Shown piece after piece: positions 47,643-57,600 of a stretch of 64,000 nucleotides of DNA. The stretch covers positions 372,001 to 436,000 of the forward strand of contig JGZV01000001.1 in assembly GCA_000741495.1 (NCBI GenBank). The letters are read 5' to 3'. The stretch is from Bifidobacterium thermophilum (lineage in GTDB: Bacteria; Actinomycetota; Actinomycetes; Actinomycetales; Bifidobacteriaceae). Positions within the stretch are counted from its first letter, which is position 1; each line of letters begins with the position of its first letter. The translations under genes were made by a program, and so were the position numbers. The notes below the pieces were generated by a model. The model was given only the letters and a program-made list of their open reading frames with translations. It made no database searches and was not told the DNA's origin.

Positions 47643-49340
47643 CTACTGAAGGTTCAGCGGCTTGGTCAGCGGGAAGGTGATCGTCTCACGGATGGTCGCA
47701 CCGGTCAGCGCGATGAGCAGACGGTCGATACCCATACCGGTACCGCCGGCCGGCGGCATACCCACGCCGAGCGCCTCGAGGAAGTCCTCGTCGATATCCA
47801 TGGCTTCGACATCGCCGGCGAGCGCGTCCTTGGCCTGGGCGACGAAGCGTTCACGCTGGACCACGGGGTCGTTGAGCTCGGAGTAGCCGGTCGCCAGCTC
47901 GAAGCCGCGCACGTACAGATCCCACTTCTCCACCACGCCGGGCTTTGAACGGTGGGACTTGACCAGCGGGCTGGTTTCCACCGGGAAGTCGCGTACGAAG
48001 GTCGGTTCGTAGAGCTTGTCCTCGTAGAAGTGTTCCCACAGGTGTTCGACCAGTTTGCCGTGGTTCTCCACGTCGTCGCGTTCCACACCCAGCTTGTCGG
48101 CGATCTCGCCCAAGTGCTCGACTGACGTGCCCGGATTGTCCGGCCCGCCGTTCGGGATGATTTCCTCGCCGAGCGCTTCGGAGAGCGAATCGTACATGCT
48201 GATGGTCTTCCATTCGCCGCCGAAATCGTATTCCTCACCGTTGAGCAGCGTGACCTTCGTGCTGCCGAAGGCGTCAAGCGCGGACTTGACGATGAGCTCC
48301 TTGACCAGCGCGGCGATCGTATCGTAGTTGCCGTACGCCTGATAGGCCTCGAGCATGGTGAACTCGGGGGCGTGCGTGGCGTCGACGCCTTCGTTGCGGA
48401 AATCGCGGTTGATTTCGAACACGCGGTCGATACCGCCCACGAGGCAGCGCTTGAGGAACAGTTCCGGGGCGATGCGCAAGTACAGGTCGATATCGAAGGC
48501 GTTCATATGCGTGGTGAACGGTCGCGCCGCGGCGCCACCATGCACGGTTTGCAGCATCGGCGTTTCGACCTCGAGGAAGTCATGGCCTTCGAAGGTGTGG
48601 CGCAGCGAAGAAACCACGGCGGAACGCTTGCGCACCATATCGCGGATGCGCTCGTCGGCGATCATGCCGATGTACGGCTTGCGGGTACGCGTGTCGTCGC
48701 TCAGCTCCTTATGCAAGGCGGGCAACGGCTGCAGAGCCTTCGCCGCGATACGCCATTCGCTGGCGAAGACGGACAGTTCACCGGTCTTCGACGCGATGAC
48801 ACGGCCCTTGAGGAACAGGTGGTCGCCCAAATCAACCATCTGTTTGAACTGCTTCAAGGAATCCGCGCCGATCTCCTTCTTGGAGATCATGCCTTGGATG
48901 GCGGTGCCGTCGCCTTGGGCGAGCTTGACGAAGCACAGGCCGCCGCCGTTGCGCAGGAAGAGCACACGCCCGGCGATGCCGACCACGTCTTGCGTCTCGT
49001 CACCGGCGTTGAGCTTGCCGTCGTATTTGGCGCGCACTTGGCCGATGGTGGCGGTCACATCGACATGGACAGGGTACGGCTGGACGCCCTCTTTGAGCAT
49101 GAGCGCGCGCTTGGCGACACGCATCTGCACCTGCTCGGGGTGTGCGAGCGGGCCGAATTCCTTGTTGCTCGGGTCGATCGCCTCGTCAAGGCTTTTGCCT
49201 TCATCGATATTGGAGCGGATCTTCTTGTCCTGCTCCAGCAGAAGCTCGGCATGTTCGACGGTCGTCATGACCGGCGCGTCTTCAGGTTGCTGGGTATGCT
49301 GTTCCGCGGCGTCTTCCGCGGATTGTTCAGGGTTCGTCAT
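47643..49340 (-). CDS. lysS: lysyl-tRNA synthetase, class II
   Basis: 565 residues. An acidic N-terminal extension of about 60 residues precedes the OB-fold anticodon domain ([22 protein letters not shown]). The class II core follows: motif 1 [10 protein letters not shown], motif 2 [23 protein letters not shown], motif 3 [16 protein letters not shown] 49340 is chosen; TACACT lies 7 nt upstream, so the mRNA may be leaderless. Divergent from tRNA-Pro. Confidence 0.95.
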   Translation of the reverse strand: MTNPEQSAEDAAEQHTQQPEDAPVMTTVEHAELLLEQDKKIRSNIDEGKSLDEAIDPSNKEFGPLAHPEQVQMRVAKRALMLKEGVQPYPVHVDVTATIGQVRAKYDGKLNAGDETQDVVGIAGRVLFLRNGGGLCFVKLAQGDGTAIQGMISKKEIGADSLKQFKQMVDLGDHLFLKGRVIASKTGELSVFASEWRIAAKALQPLPALHKELSDDTRTRKPYIGMIADERIRDMVRKRSAVVSSLRHTFEGHDFLEVETPMLQTVHGGAAARPFTTHMNAFDIDLYLRIAPELFLKRCLVGGIDRVFEINRDFRNEGVDATHAPEFTMLEAYQAYGNYDTIAALVKELIVKSALDAFGSTKVTLLNGEEYDFGGEWKTISMYDSLSEALGEEIIPNGGPDNPGTSVEHLGEIADKLGVERDDVENHGKLVEHLWEHFYEDKLYEPTFVRDFPVETSPLVKSHRSKPGVVEKWDLYVRGFELATGYSELNDPVVQRERFVAQAKDALAGDVEAMDIDEDFLEALGVGMPPAGGTGMGIDRLLIALTGATIRETITFPLTKPLNLQ

Positions 49341-49386
49341 GCACCCCAGTGTATCGAAGTGCCAATACACAACGCGACACACCGAT

Positions 49387-49415
49387 TTGGCATTGTTCTG
49401 CAATTGCTGTATGAT
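49387..49415 (+). promoter_or_regulatory. tRNA-Pro promoter
   Basis: TTGGCA (49387-49392) and TATGAT (49410-49415) are 17 nt apart, 17 nt before the tRNA. Confidence 0.75.
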
Positions 49416-49432
49416 AGCGGACGTTGCCAAAA

Positions 49433-49506
<74 letters not shown>

Positions 49507-49514
49507 CTTGCAAT

Positions 49515-49546
49515 ACCGGATTACTCACTGAGTAATCCGGTTTTTC
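49515..49546 (+). terminator. tRNA-Pro terminator
   Basis: 12-bp stem ACCGGATTACTC with its complement, 3-nt loop, then TTTTTCTTTT. Strong intrinsic terminator. Confidence 0.92.
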
Positions 49547-49586
49547 TTTTCCAACGCGAAACCGATTCACCGAACGAGATCGTCTT

Positions 49587-49825
49587 GGGAGAACTCGACG
49601 GATTGGGCAGCTGACGCATGTTCTCCCGCACGGGACGCGGGAGGTTATGGGAATCCGGCGTCCTCATGGATAATCTCCCAGCGGGAACGTTGGAAATCCG
49701 CGGTTCTTAAATATCACCCCTGAAGCCAGATATGGGAGGTTACCGCCGAATCCCTGGTTCCGCGATAAACTCCCGCGAAAACCCGGGGATTTGTCCGTCG
49801 ACGGGCGGTCTGCGCGATTTCTCCC
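49587..49825 (-). repeat. dispersed GGGAG/CTCCC hairpin element, copy 2
   Basis: In the gap of about 690 bp after tRNA-Pro, this is the reverse-strand homologue of 28504-28747. On the minus strand GGGAG words lie at 49821 and 49770 (51 nt apart). Three hairpins follow with arms exactly 36 nt apart: 49770/49734, 49675/49639 and 49623/49587. Each has 8-13 bp stems, for example GGGAGAAC with GTTCTCCC. The 31-nt run at 49676-49706 is identical to copy 1. The remainder of the gap (49826-50203) shows nothing clear. Confidence 0.75.
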
Positions 49826-50203
49826 ATGTCAACGTCGGCAGTCCGCCCGAACATCGACCTGCGCAGCGCCGAATCCCCCCATCCTGATTGACTGCCTCAT
49901 GCCCAGGCTTTCCCTCGATTCTTTGATAACGACGACGCCTCCATCGAGTTCCGGGAATCACCGGACGAGCCAGTACAACACCTCCAGCAAGATGCATGGC
50001 CGGTAAACACATAAAGAATTGTGTCCGTTGCCGGCCTCCGCCACGATATCCATCAGCCCGCCGGATGCCTTCAGGCGCTACGATAATGGCAACGGATGCA
50101 AACGTTGCCAGCGACATCGCAGCAGACCGGCACGGATGTTTCACTGGTTTCGGTTGCAAAGCTGTGCAGCACAAACCGCTTGCGACGAAGGAGCACATAC
50201 ACC

Positions 50204-51977
50204 ATGGAATACGACGACCCGAACAGCCCCCGAGTATCCACACCCACGCCGCCGTACCCCCCTTCCGCCGCCGCAATGGCCGCGCCGCCGCACGCTACTG
50301 GGAGAAAGCGCCGGATGACAACTACACCAATCCCAACTACCATAAGCGGTTCGACTGGTTGTGCTTCGCTCGCATCCTTCTGGTCATCGTGATCGCCCTA
50401 GCCGCCGCCTACATCCTGTACCTCGCGTATTACTTCGGCATGCTCATGCTGTTCCGCGGGCGAAGCTTCCAGGAGGTCTACTCGGCCGACGACCCGGAAG
50501 TCGACGTCAACGGCATTGACTACCTGTTCTTCATCGTCGGCATCATCAATATCCTCATCGCCGTCCCGATCTGCCGGGCGGTCGGCATGCGCGGGCGCCA
50601 CCCGTCAAAAGTGCTGTATTGGCGCAATCGCCCGGAAATCGAGCCGATGGTGGCTGCATGGGCGTTCGGCGAACGGACTTTTATCGGCTCAGGCATCGCC
50701 TCGCTGATCGACAAGGGCGCCCTCGGCGTCGACCAGCAAGGGCACGTATATCTGCAGAGCGCCCCCACCCAGCCGCTGACGCCGGCGGAACACCAGCTCT
50801 TGGACTTTCTTGTCGTCGCATTCCAGGATTTCTACCGTGAGCGCCCTGACCTTGCCGGAACGCCTGATGTCCCCGGAACGCGGGTCAACCCGAGTGTCGC
50901 CGAGCTGACCGACCATCTTTCCACCGAAGGCTACCGGGCGCTGTCCCGCGTCGAGGCCGAGATCAGCAGGCAGTCTTCGTGCATCATGCGGACCCTGGGG
51001 ACGCCGCGAGCGTTCATGCTGATCGGATGCGCGTTCATTTCCGGCATATTCGGCATGCTCACCACGCGCGGCGACGGCTCATCCGGCGCGATGTTCCTCA
51101 ATGCTGGCGATTGCGCCTCCCTGACACAAATCCTGATCCGGTACGAAGGCTTCACCTGGCTGAATGTCCTGGTACCAATCGCGAATCTCCTGACGCTCGT
51201 GTATGTGGCCGTCATCGCGGCTGCCCTCGTCATCAACACCCGCAATCTGCAGCATATCCGCAATACCGGCTCTGATGGCACACGCCGGCGTGACGTGCTG
51301 CGTATCTTCCTAGTGGTGTACTGCATCATCACCCTGCCGCTGTCCCCCCATTCGCCCTGTGGGCATGGCGCTGACATGGTATCTGCTCATCGACGCGGAC
51401 ATCCCCCACCAAGCGCATCGACCTGCCGATGATGCGCCTGTACCATCATGTGCTCGGGCTGGGCAAGTACCTCAAGGATTACAGCGACCTGGGTGAACGC
51501 GGTACCACGCGGGACGCCCAGCTGTACGGGTGGAACCTTGCGTATGCGGTCGCGCTCGGTCTGGCGAAAGGCGAGCTGGCGTCGGTCGACCGCATGCTGT
51601 GGAAACGTGCCGACAGCGCGCAGACGTCGGGCCGGCACGCGGCGCCGGACAGCAAGGGACGTGGATTCGTCGGCAAGACAGTACAGTCAGCGGGAATCCC
51701 GCTCAACACCGGCGTACTCGACACGGAAGCGCTGAACAACAGCCTGAATGCCATACCTGATAAGCTGGTGACCACCATGCGCAGCCACGGCATCGAGGTA
51801 GAACGGTATGACACCGAGCGAGAAGCGATATCCGCTCTGGTTGCATCGGGAGCGGCAGACCCCAAGCCCGATGACAACACGCTGCAGAAATCAGTGAGAA
51901 CATACCTGCGATGGCTCAATCAGGAATTGGAGAAGCAGGACCATGACGAACCGCAACAATCCGACCCCAGGACGTGA
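50204..51977 (+). pseudogene. DUF2207-like membrane protein, broken at three C-runs
   Basis: AAGGAG precedes ATG 50204 (MEYDDPNSPRVSTPTPPYPP), but the frame then changes at a C-run (50257-50262) into FRRRNGRAAARYWEKAPDDNY. Further on are a membrane helix (FARILLVIVIALAAAYILYLAYYF), the DUF2207-like EIEPMVAAWAFGERTFIGSGIASLIDKGALGV and two more helices. The frame shifts at 51344-51349 (six C) and again at 51403-51407 (five C). Removing one C from each of the last two restores LPLSPIRPVGMALTWYLLIDADIPTKRIDLPMMRLYHHVLGLG in pieces of three frames, followed by KYLKDYSDLGERGT. The extracellular domain normal for DUF2207 proteins is absent. As read it gives two or three fragments. Confidence 0.75.
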
Positions 51978-54126
51978 CGCCACTTCCATGCCCGGCGATG
52001 CCAACAACCGCGCTTGTACCGAAAGCACGCTCATGGATGCGCTGATGGCGGCCAACAATCCGATGGCCTTGTTCGGCAATAGCCAACCCGCTGCTTCGGC
52101 AGCCGAAGATACAGATGACACCGGCGATGCCGACGATACCGGCAATCATGCCAGCCGGTTCGATGCGGACGCATTCCTCACCGGACTCGATGCCATCTAC
52201 ACGGCTCATCGGGCCGGCCAAGACGCGGACGCCTACCTGCAGCAGGCCATGACCGATGCCGAAAACGCCGGCGATGACGCCGGACTGCTCACCGTGCTCA
52301 ACGAAACCATGGGATTCTACCGTTCCCAAGGCCGGCACGAGGAAAACCAGTGGATTGTGCAGCGGGCACTGGAACTCGGCTTGCGCATGGGACTGACCGG
52401 CAGTGAAGCGTGGACGACGACGCTGATCAACGCCGCCACCGCGATGCGTGCCGCACACCATTACGACCAGGCCACAGACCTGTACCGTCAAGCCCTCGAC
52501 AGCGCGGCCGCCACGTACGGCCCGCATGACCGGCGTTTGGCTGCCTTGCACAACAATCTGTCCATGCTGTACAGCGAAACCGGCCACCCGGACAAAGCGC
52601 ATGACGAACTCACGCGGGCGATGGCCATCCTCAACGATTCGGGAGCCGACCCGCACACTGATCCCGATATCGCATCCACCGATGTCAATCTTGCGCTTGT
52701 CGAACTGGATCTGTGGCATGAAGCCCGCAATCGTGAAGCCGCCGGCGGCGACACGGGACAAGCGCAGACTTCAACCGAACTGCTTGACCAAGCCCATGAG
52801 CATGCCCGGCACGCGCTCAGTGTCTATCGCCACGGCAATCTGACGCATAGCGCGCATTACGCGTCGGCGTTGGCTGGGGCCGCACAAGTGCAGTTCACGC
52901 GAGGAGCGTTCGCGGATGCGGTCATGCTGTACCGCAAAGCCCTCGATGTGATCGCCGAATGCTACGGCACCGACACCGACTATTACCGGACCACCAGCGA
53001 CAATCTGCAAGCGGCCGAAGACGCGATGGCGCAACAGGCGAAGCAGTCCGGCACGTCGAGCGATATCACGGATACCACAACAACCACAGCATTTCCTGAC
53101 GCATCGGCCGTCGGCGATGATTTGACCCCCGACATCACCGGTCTGGCGTTGGCCAAACGCATGTGGCTTACATACGGCAAACCGCTGATCGCAGAACGGT
53201 ACCCGCACTATCAGGGGCGTATCGCCGCCGGACTGGTCGGGCACGGTTCCGAATGCTACGGGTTCGACGACAACCTGTCACACGACCATGATTTCGGTCC
53301 GGGATTCTGTCTGTGGCTCACGGACGAGGATTACGCGCAAATCGGCGAACGTTTGCAAGCCGATTATGATGCGTTGCCGACACGATTCCTCGGGTTCGGG
53401 CCACGCCAATCCACGCCGCGCACGCAGGGCGACGGCAGGCGGGTCGGTGTATTCCGAATCGGTGATTTCTTCGAATCCCTGACCGGGTATCGGCAAGCTC
53501 CCGCGGCTGACCGGCCGCACGAGTGGCTCATGTTGGATGAGGCGACACTCGCCGCAGCAACCAACGGCCGGGTGTTCGCCGACCCGTTAGGAGCGTTTTC
53601 CAAGACGCGGCAAGGCTTCAAGCTGATGCCTGACGACGTGCGGTTGTCGTTGATTTCACGGCGGCTGGGCATGATCAGCCAAGCGGGACAATACAATCTG
53701 CCGCGGATGTTGCGTCGCGGTGACGGCAGTGCGGCATGGATGTCGGTCAGCATGTTCGCAGATGCCGTGTCATCACTGGTGTTTTTGATCAATACGCCGG
53801 TGTCTGCCGGGTATGCGCCGTATTACAAGTGGCGTTTTGCCGCGTTGCGTCATCTGAGCGCCCGTATGGGGACACGGCTTGCCGGCGTGTGCGGCAAGGT
53901 GGAGCAGGTGCTGCGGCTTGCCGGCGTCGCTTGTTACGGCGAAAGCGGGCAGGCGCGTGACGCCGCCACGGCTATGGACGCGTTGATCGATGCCGTATGC
54001 GCGGATATTGTCGCCGAACTCAAGCGCGAAGGCTTGACAGACAGCGACGAACGGTTCCTCGAATGGCAACGGCCGTACGTCGAAGCGCATATCGCCGACG
54101 ATGCCGCCTGCCTGCATAGTCTGTAA
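51943..54126 (+). CDS. TPR protein with C-terminal DUF4037 nucleotidyltransferase-like domain
   Basis: 727 residues. After an acidic start, residues 70-375 contain about six TPR-like helical pairs (NAATAMRAAHHYDQATDLYRQAL, HNNLSMLYSETGHPDKAHDELTRAM, ALAGAAQVQFTRGAFADAVMLYRKAL). From about residue 410 a DUF4037 domain begins: RIAAGLVGHGSECYGFDDNLSHDHDFGP, which looks like the G-S...D-x-D site of a nucleotidyltransferase. The substrate is unknown. It overlaps the broken membrane gene by 35 nt and is followed by a DUF4125 gene; DUF4037 and DUF4125 genes commonly pair. Confidence 0.8.
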   Translation: MTNRNNPTPGRDATSMPGDANNRACTESTLMDALMAANNPMALFGNSQPAASAAEDTDDTGDADDTGNHASRFDADAFLTGLDAIYTAHRAGQDADAYLQQAMTDAENAGDDAGLLTVLNETMGFYRSQGRHEENQWIVQRALELGLRMGLTGSEAWTTTLINAATAMRAAHHYDQATDLYRQALDSAAATYGPHDRRLAALHNNLSMLYSETGHPDKAHDELTRAMAILNDSGADPHTDPDIASTDVNLALVELDLWHEARNREAAGGDTGQAQTSTELLDQAHEHARHALSVYRHGNLTHSAHYASALAGAAQVQFTRGAFADAVMLYRKALDVIAECYGTDTDYYRTTSDNLQAAEDAMAQQAKQSGTSSDITDTTTTTAFPDASAVGDDLTPDITGLALAKRMWLTYGKPLIAERYPHYQGRIAAGLVGHGSECYGFDDNLSHDHDFGPGFCLWLTDEDYAQIGERLQADYDALPTRFLGFGPRQSTPRTQGDGRRVGVFRIGDFFESLTGYRQAPAADRPHEWLMLDEATLAAATNGRVFADPLGAFSKTRQGFKLMPDDVRLSLISRRLGMISQAGQYNLPRMLRRGDGSAAWMSVSMFADAVSSLVFLINTPVSAGYAPYYKWRFAALRHLSARMGTRLAGVCGKVEQVLRLAGVACYGESGQARDAATAMDALIDAVCADIVAELKREGLTDSDERFLEWQRPYVEAHIADDAACLHSL

Positions 54127-54283
54127 AGCCTCCCGCTGTACACCACGCATATCACGCCGCCGCGGCAGGTTTACCGCATCGGCGGGGATTCGCAATAGCG
54201 CTGGCGGCGAATCAGCCTGCATACGGCAGGACTGGCGTGCCTATCATGGCAGATGTTTCGCGTCGTCAAGGAAAGAAGGTTTC

Positions 54284-54937
54284 ATGCCCCAGGAGTTGCC
54301 GATGGTTCCGGTTCGCCCCGACGATCCGCTGCTTGAAACAGTGATCCGGCTGGAATGGAATCAGTTCCAGCGCACGGATAATGAAGGCGGGCGTGCGGCA
54401 TGCCAAGGCAATTGGCCGATGTTCCATGAGATGCGATTAAGCCAGTTCCTGACCTGGACCCCGGCGTTATTGGCAAGCTACGAGAGCGATCTGCGGCATG
54501 CGGACCGCATCGGGCGCAATCTGGTGACTGAAAAATACGCACGGATGATGGCTTCCACAGCCCCGGATATCTACCGCGAGCGCATCGAACCGTATATTCC
54601 CCGCCTGTCTGAGGATAGGATCGCCCGGCAGGAGCGGGTGATCGCCCGGCAGGTCGTGTGGGCGCGGACGTTCGCTGAACGCTGGCCGGCGCTCGGCGGG
54701 GCGATGCGCGTTCTCACCACCGCACAGGACACGCCGGAGCAGACTTCGTTCGAAACGTATCTGCGCGGCGAATTGGGCACGTATTCGGACGCCACGTTCG
54801 CCGAGTATGAGCGGTTGGTGGACGCGATTGCAGCGCAGGGAGGCAACCTGACCGAGCAGACCGTACGCAACACCGTGCGTCTGGCCGGATATGCGGGGCT
54901 TGACGAAGCGCAGGCAGCACAACGCACGCAAGCGTAG
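54284..54937 (+). CDS. DUF4125 family protein
   Basis: 217 residues, soluble and helix-rich: LLETVIRLEWNQFQRTDNEGGRAACQGNWPMFHEMRLSQFLTW is the typical N-terminal block, followed by YESDLRHADRIGRNLVTEKYARMM. Function unknown. AAGG lies 6 nt before ATG 54284; the frame upstream overlaps the end of the DUF4037 gene and is not family-like. The pairing with the DUF4037 gene suggests a joint role. Confidence 0.82.
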   Translation: MPQELPMVPVRPDDPLLETVIRLEWNQFQRTDNEGGRAACQGNWPMFHEMRLSQFLTWTPALLASYESDLRHADRIGRNLVTEKYARMMASTAPDIYRERIEPYIPRLSEDRIARQERVIARQVVWARTFAERWPALGGAMRVLTTAQDTPEQTSFETYLRGELGTYSDATFAEYERLVDAIAAQGGNLTEQTVRNTVRLAGYAGLDEAQAAQRTQA

Positions 54938-55031
54938 AATCACAGCGCGTGCGGATACCGGACCGTCAGGCCGTGGCGTCGGCATGACACCGGCACACAC
55001 CACGAGATACAAGCGAGATATAAGGCTGACT

Positions 55032-56732
55032 ATGGGCATTCATACACAGGCGAAACATGACAGTACCGCTACGACGGAGGCTACGGGAGAGCAGAACAGT
55101 CAGCGGCACCGAATCAGGACCGTCGAAAGCGTGGCACTTATCATGCTCATCATCCTGGCTGCTCTGGGTTCCCATATCGGCGCAGATTGGCGGGTGCAAC
55201 CGTATACGAATCATGTGAACGTCAGCTCGCCCGATACTGCGATCGCGGCGAAAGGCCTGTCCACTGCGCAAGAGGGCACGTACAAGGTCAAAACCACGAA
55301 ACTGAAGATCGCACTCACTGATACGGTCAGCGTGAACGCGATCCTGCGCGAACCGGTCGGCGCTCCCGGCAAGCGTCCGGCATGCCTGTTCGTGCATGGC
55401 GCCGGCACCGGCAAAGCGTCTGAAGTGTATGGCGACATCGCTCCGGCGATGGCGTCCGCCGGCATCGTCACCTTGGTGCCGGATAAGCGGCTCGACAACT
55501 ATTCGTGGACGAGCCGCGACTATCAGGTGATGGCACGGGACTATCTGGCCTCATGGCGTCTGTTGGCCGGACAGACGCATGTCAACCCGTCGCAGGTCGG
55601 TGTGTACGCGGAATCCGAAGGCACGTGGATTGCAAGCGTGATGGCCAAACAGCAGCCGCGTATCGCGTTCATGATCCTCACTTCCCCGCCCGTGGTGCCC
55701 GGACGTGAGCAGATGGCGATGGCGGCGACCTCGTATGCAACGATCGCGGGCGCACCGCAAAGCGTCGTTGACGAACTGCCGACGCTGATCAGCCTTGATT
55801 TTTCGCTGATCGGATTGAAATACGCGGATTTCCCGGCCGCACGGTATTACTCGGCGCTCACCATGCCGCTGCTCATCAATTACGGGACGATCGACCCGGC
55901 CATGCCGATCGAGCAGGGGGCACGCACGCTGGCTGACGCGGCCAAACGCAACGGGAACACGAACGTGACGGTACGCTACTATCCGACCAACCATCAGATG
56001 CGTACCGGCTCGTCCCTGTCACTGCCGGGCCTGCCGTTGGAACGACATTACACGCATGATCTCGAAAACTGGACGAATGCGGTCACCTCGGGTGCCAGCA
56101 CTGCAGACTGGACGACGCCGCTGATTGCGGGAAGCCAACCGCATCAACGGTTCACAGCCCCTCGCGGCACGCAGTCCGGTCTCATCGGCTCTGTAGCGCA
56201 GGCGTTGGCCTTGATGGCAGCGCAAATCCTGTGCCTCCTCGCCGCCGGGGTCGGGGCGATCGTACTGTGGGTTAGCGGACGGCTGCGTGGAAGGCGGATG
56301 CAAACGCCCGTGCATGCATCCGACGGGGCAGCGATCAACGCGCCGACGGATGCGATACCGACCGAAAACCGGTCATCCGCCGACGCACCACGGTTCGGGC
56401 GTGGTATCGCCGCGATACTCGCCGCCTGTGTCACGCTCCCCTTGCTGACCGCCGGCGGATTGGGCTGGTATTTGGCCACGCTCGGGAAAGCGGCGTTGTC
56501 ATTGTCCAATCGTGCCGGCGTGCTGCGACCAGGCTGGACCATCTTGCAAATCGGTGCTGCAGTCTGTCTGCTACTGCTGTTCGTCTTGGTTACGATGGTG
56601 GTTCATCATATCCGCCGATACCCCAACGAACCATCCATCGCAACCGGTACTGGCCATATCATCGTCGCCGTGCTTGCCATCGCCGCGTTGGTGCTGTCCA
56701 TCATCGTGTTCATGTTCTGGGGCCTGAGATAG
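55032..56732 (+). CDS. membrane-anchored alpha/beta hydrolase
   Basis: About 566 residues. An N-terminal membrane anchor (SVALIMLIILAALGSHIGADW), then an extracytoplasmic alpha/beta hydrolase with oxyanion loop LFVHGAGTGKA, nucleophile elbow VGVYAESEGTW (Ser in ESEG instead of the common GxSxG), acid INYGTIDPAMPIE and His in YYPTNHQM. Three or four C-terminal membrane helices follow after residue 395. The substrate is unknown. TAAGG precedes ATG 55032; ATG 54984 is an alternative. The membrane-flanked design is unusual for a hydrolase. Confidence 0.78.
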   Translation: MGIHTQAKHDSTATTEATGEQNSQRHRIRTVESVALIMLIILAALGSHIGADWRVQPYTNHVNVSSPDTAIAAKGLSTAQEGTYKVKTTKLKIALTDTVSVNAILREPVGAPGKRPACLFVHGAGTGKASEVYGDIAPAMASAGIVTLVPDKRLDNYSWTSRDYQVMARDYLASWRLLAGQTHVNPSQVGVYAESEGTWIASVMAKQQPRIAFMILTSPPVVPGREQMAMAATSYATIAGAPQSVVDELPTLISLDFSLIGLKYADFPAARYYSALTMPLLINYGTIDPAMPIEQGARTLADAAKRNGNTNVTVRYYPTNHQMRTGSSLSLPGLPLERHYTHDLENWTNAVTSGASTADWTTPLIAGSQPHQRFTAPRGTQSGLIGSVAQALALMAAQILCLLAAGVGAIVLWVSGRLRGRRMQTPVHASDGAAINAPTDAIPTENRSSADAPRFGRGIAAILAACVTLPLLTAGGLGWYLATLGKAALSLSNRAGVLRPGWTILQIGAAVCLLLLFVLVTMVVHHIRRYPNEPSIATGTGHIIVAVLAIAALVLSIIVFMFWGLR

Positions 56733-56744
56733 GCCCTCTCCCAG

Positions 56745-56784
56745 CTTCTGCCGACGCTCAGCGGCATGTCAGCGTCGGCAGAGG
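56745..56784. terminator. hairpin sharing arms with 16100-16141
   Basis: 14-bp stem (CTTCTGCCGACGCT with a near-complement), 12-nt loop, directly after the hydrolase stop. Confidence 0.7.
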
Positions 56785-56810
56785 CAGAGAACGGTGCCCG
56801 GAAATGACGA

Positions 56811-56854
56811 GAGCGTAGACAGTCGGTGGTTGAAATAGCCGACTGTCTACGCTC
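56811..56854. terminator. 16-bp hairpin before the convergent membrane gene
   Basis: Perfect 16-bp stem (GAGCGTAGACAGTCGG with its complement), 12-nt loop, 21 nt past the stop of the minus-strand gene. Confidence 0.75.
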
Positions 56855-56874
56855 GCAACAGCACAGTAGGTAAC

Positions 56875-57600
56875 TCAATGAGTGGCGTCCGCTGACTTGT
56901 CGCGGTCACGGCGAGCGCTGGCGGTAGCGTTGACGATAGCCCAGACGATGGCGATGACAACCAATGCCACACCGACCACACCGATACTCACCGCTGCGAC
57001 AACCCACGGGTCAACCGCGCCAAACGGCCAGTTCGGCACCATTCCCGCCATGATGATCGCCGCCACGCCCAGCACGACCAGCAGTGCACCAAGCACCACC
57101 GTACTGGTGGCGACACCGCTGGGTGCCGGCGTGTGAATCACCGCCGGCGCCGAAGACGCCGCCGCGACCGGACCGGCCTGAGCACCCGTATACATGGGCA
57201 CGGTGTTGTCGCCAAGCGGATGTGCCTGTCGTGGTTCCTCGCCGGCGGCCTGCCGTTGGCGGGCAAGTTCATCAAGAGGAATATCAGTCCGCAGGGCGGC
57301 GGGGCGGACGGATGGAGTCTGCGCGTCCGACGACGCCGCATTCGATGCCACAGCTGAAGCAGCCTGCGGCATGACCGTCGTATCTCCCGGCGCTTGTGCA
57401 TCCTGTTGTGAAGCGGCCTGTGGAATGACTTCCGTATCCGCGTTCCGTGGCATCACCATCGTGTCAGCAGTCGCCTCGACGGGTTCCCGCAGCGTCGCCT
57501 GCGGCATCACCGCCGTGTCCGCCGGCCGTTCAGCCGCGTCAACCTGTTGCATGGCTACGGTTTCGACCTTGTCCTGATCCGAATTGTTGACTTCACTCAT
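56875..57600 (-). CDS. membrane protein with VMPQA repeats
   Basis: 241 residues. The first 150 are disordered and carry repeated blocks of the type DTxVMPQA (DTAVMPQA, DTMVMPRN, DTEVIPQA, DTTVMPQA). Two membrane helices follow (TSTVVLGALLVVLGVAAIIMAGM and WVVAAVSIGVVGVALVVIAIVWAIV), then a basic end. Unknown function. It overlaps the stop of the PspC gene by 4 nt, so it is cotranscribed with it and probably part of the same envelope-stress unit. The repeats could be phosphorylation sites for a Ser/Thr kinase; this is speculation. Confidence 0.75.
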   Translation of the reverse strand: MSEVNNSDQDKVETVAMQQVDAAERPADTAVMPQATLREPVEATADTMVMPRNADTEVIPQAASQQDAQAPGDTTVMPQAASAVASNAASSDAQTPSVRPAALRTDIPLDELARQRQAAGEEPRQAHPLGDNTVPMYTGAQAGPVAAASSAPAVIHTPAPSGVATSTVVLGALLVVLGVAAIIMAGMVPNWPFGAVDPWVVAAVSIGVVGVALVVIAIVWAIVNATASARRDRDKSADATH

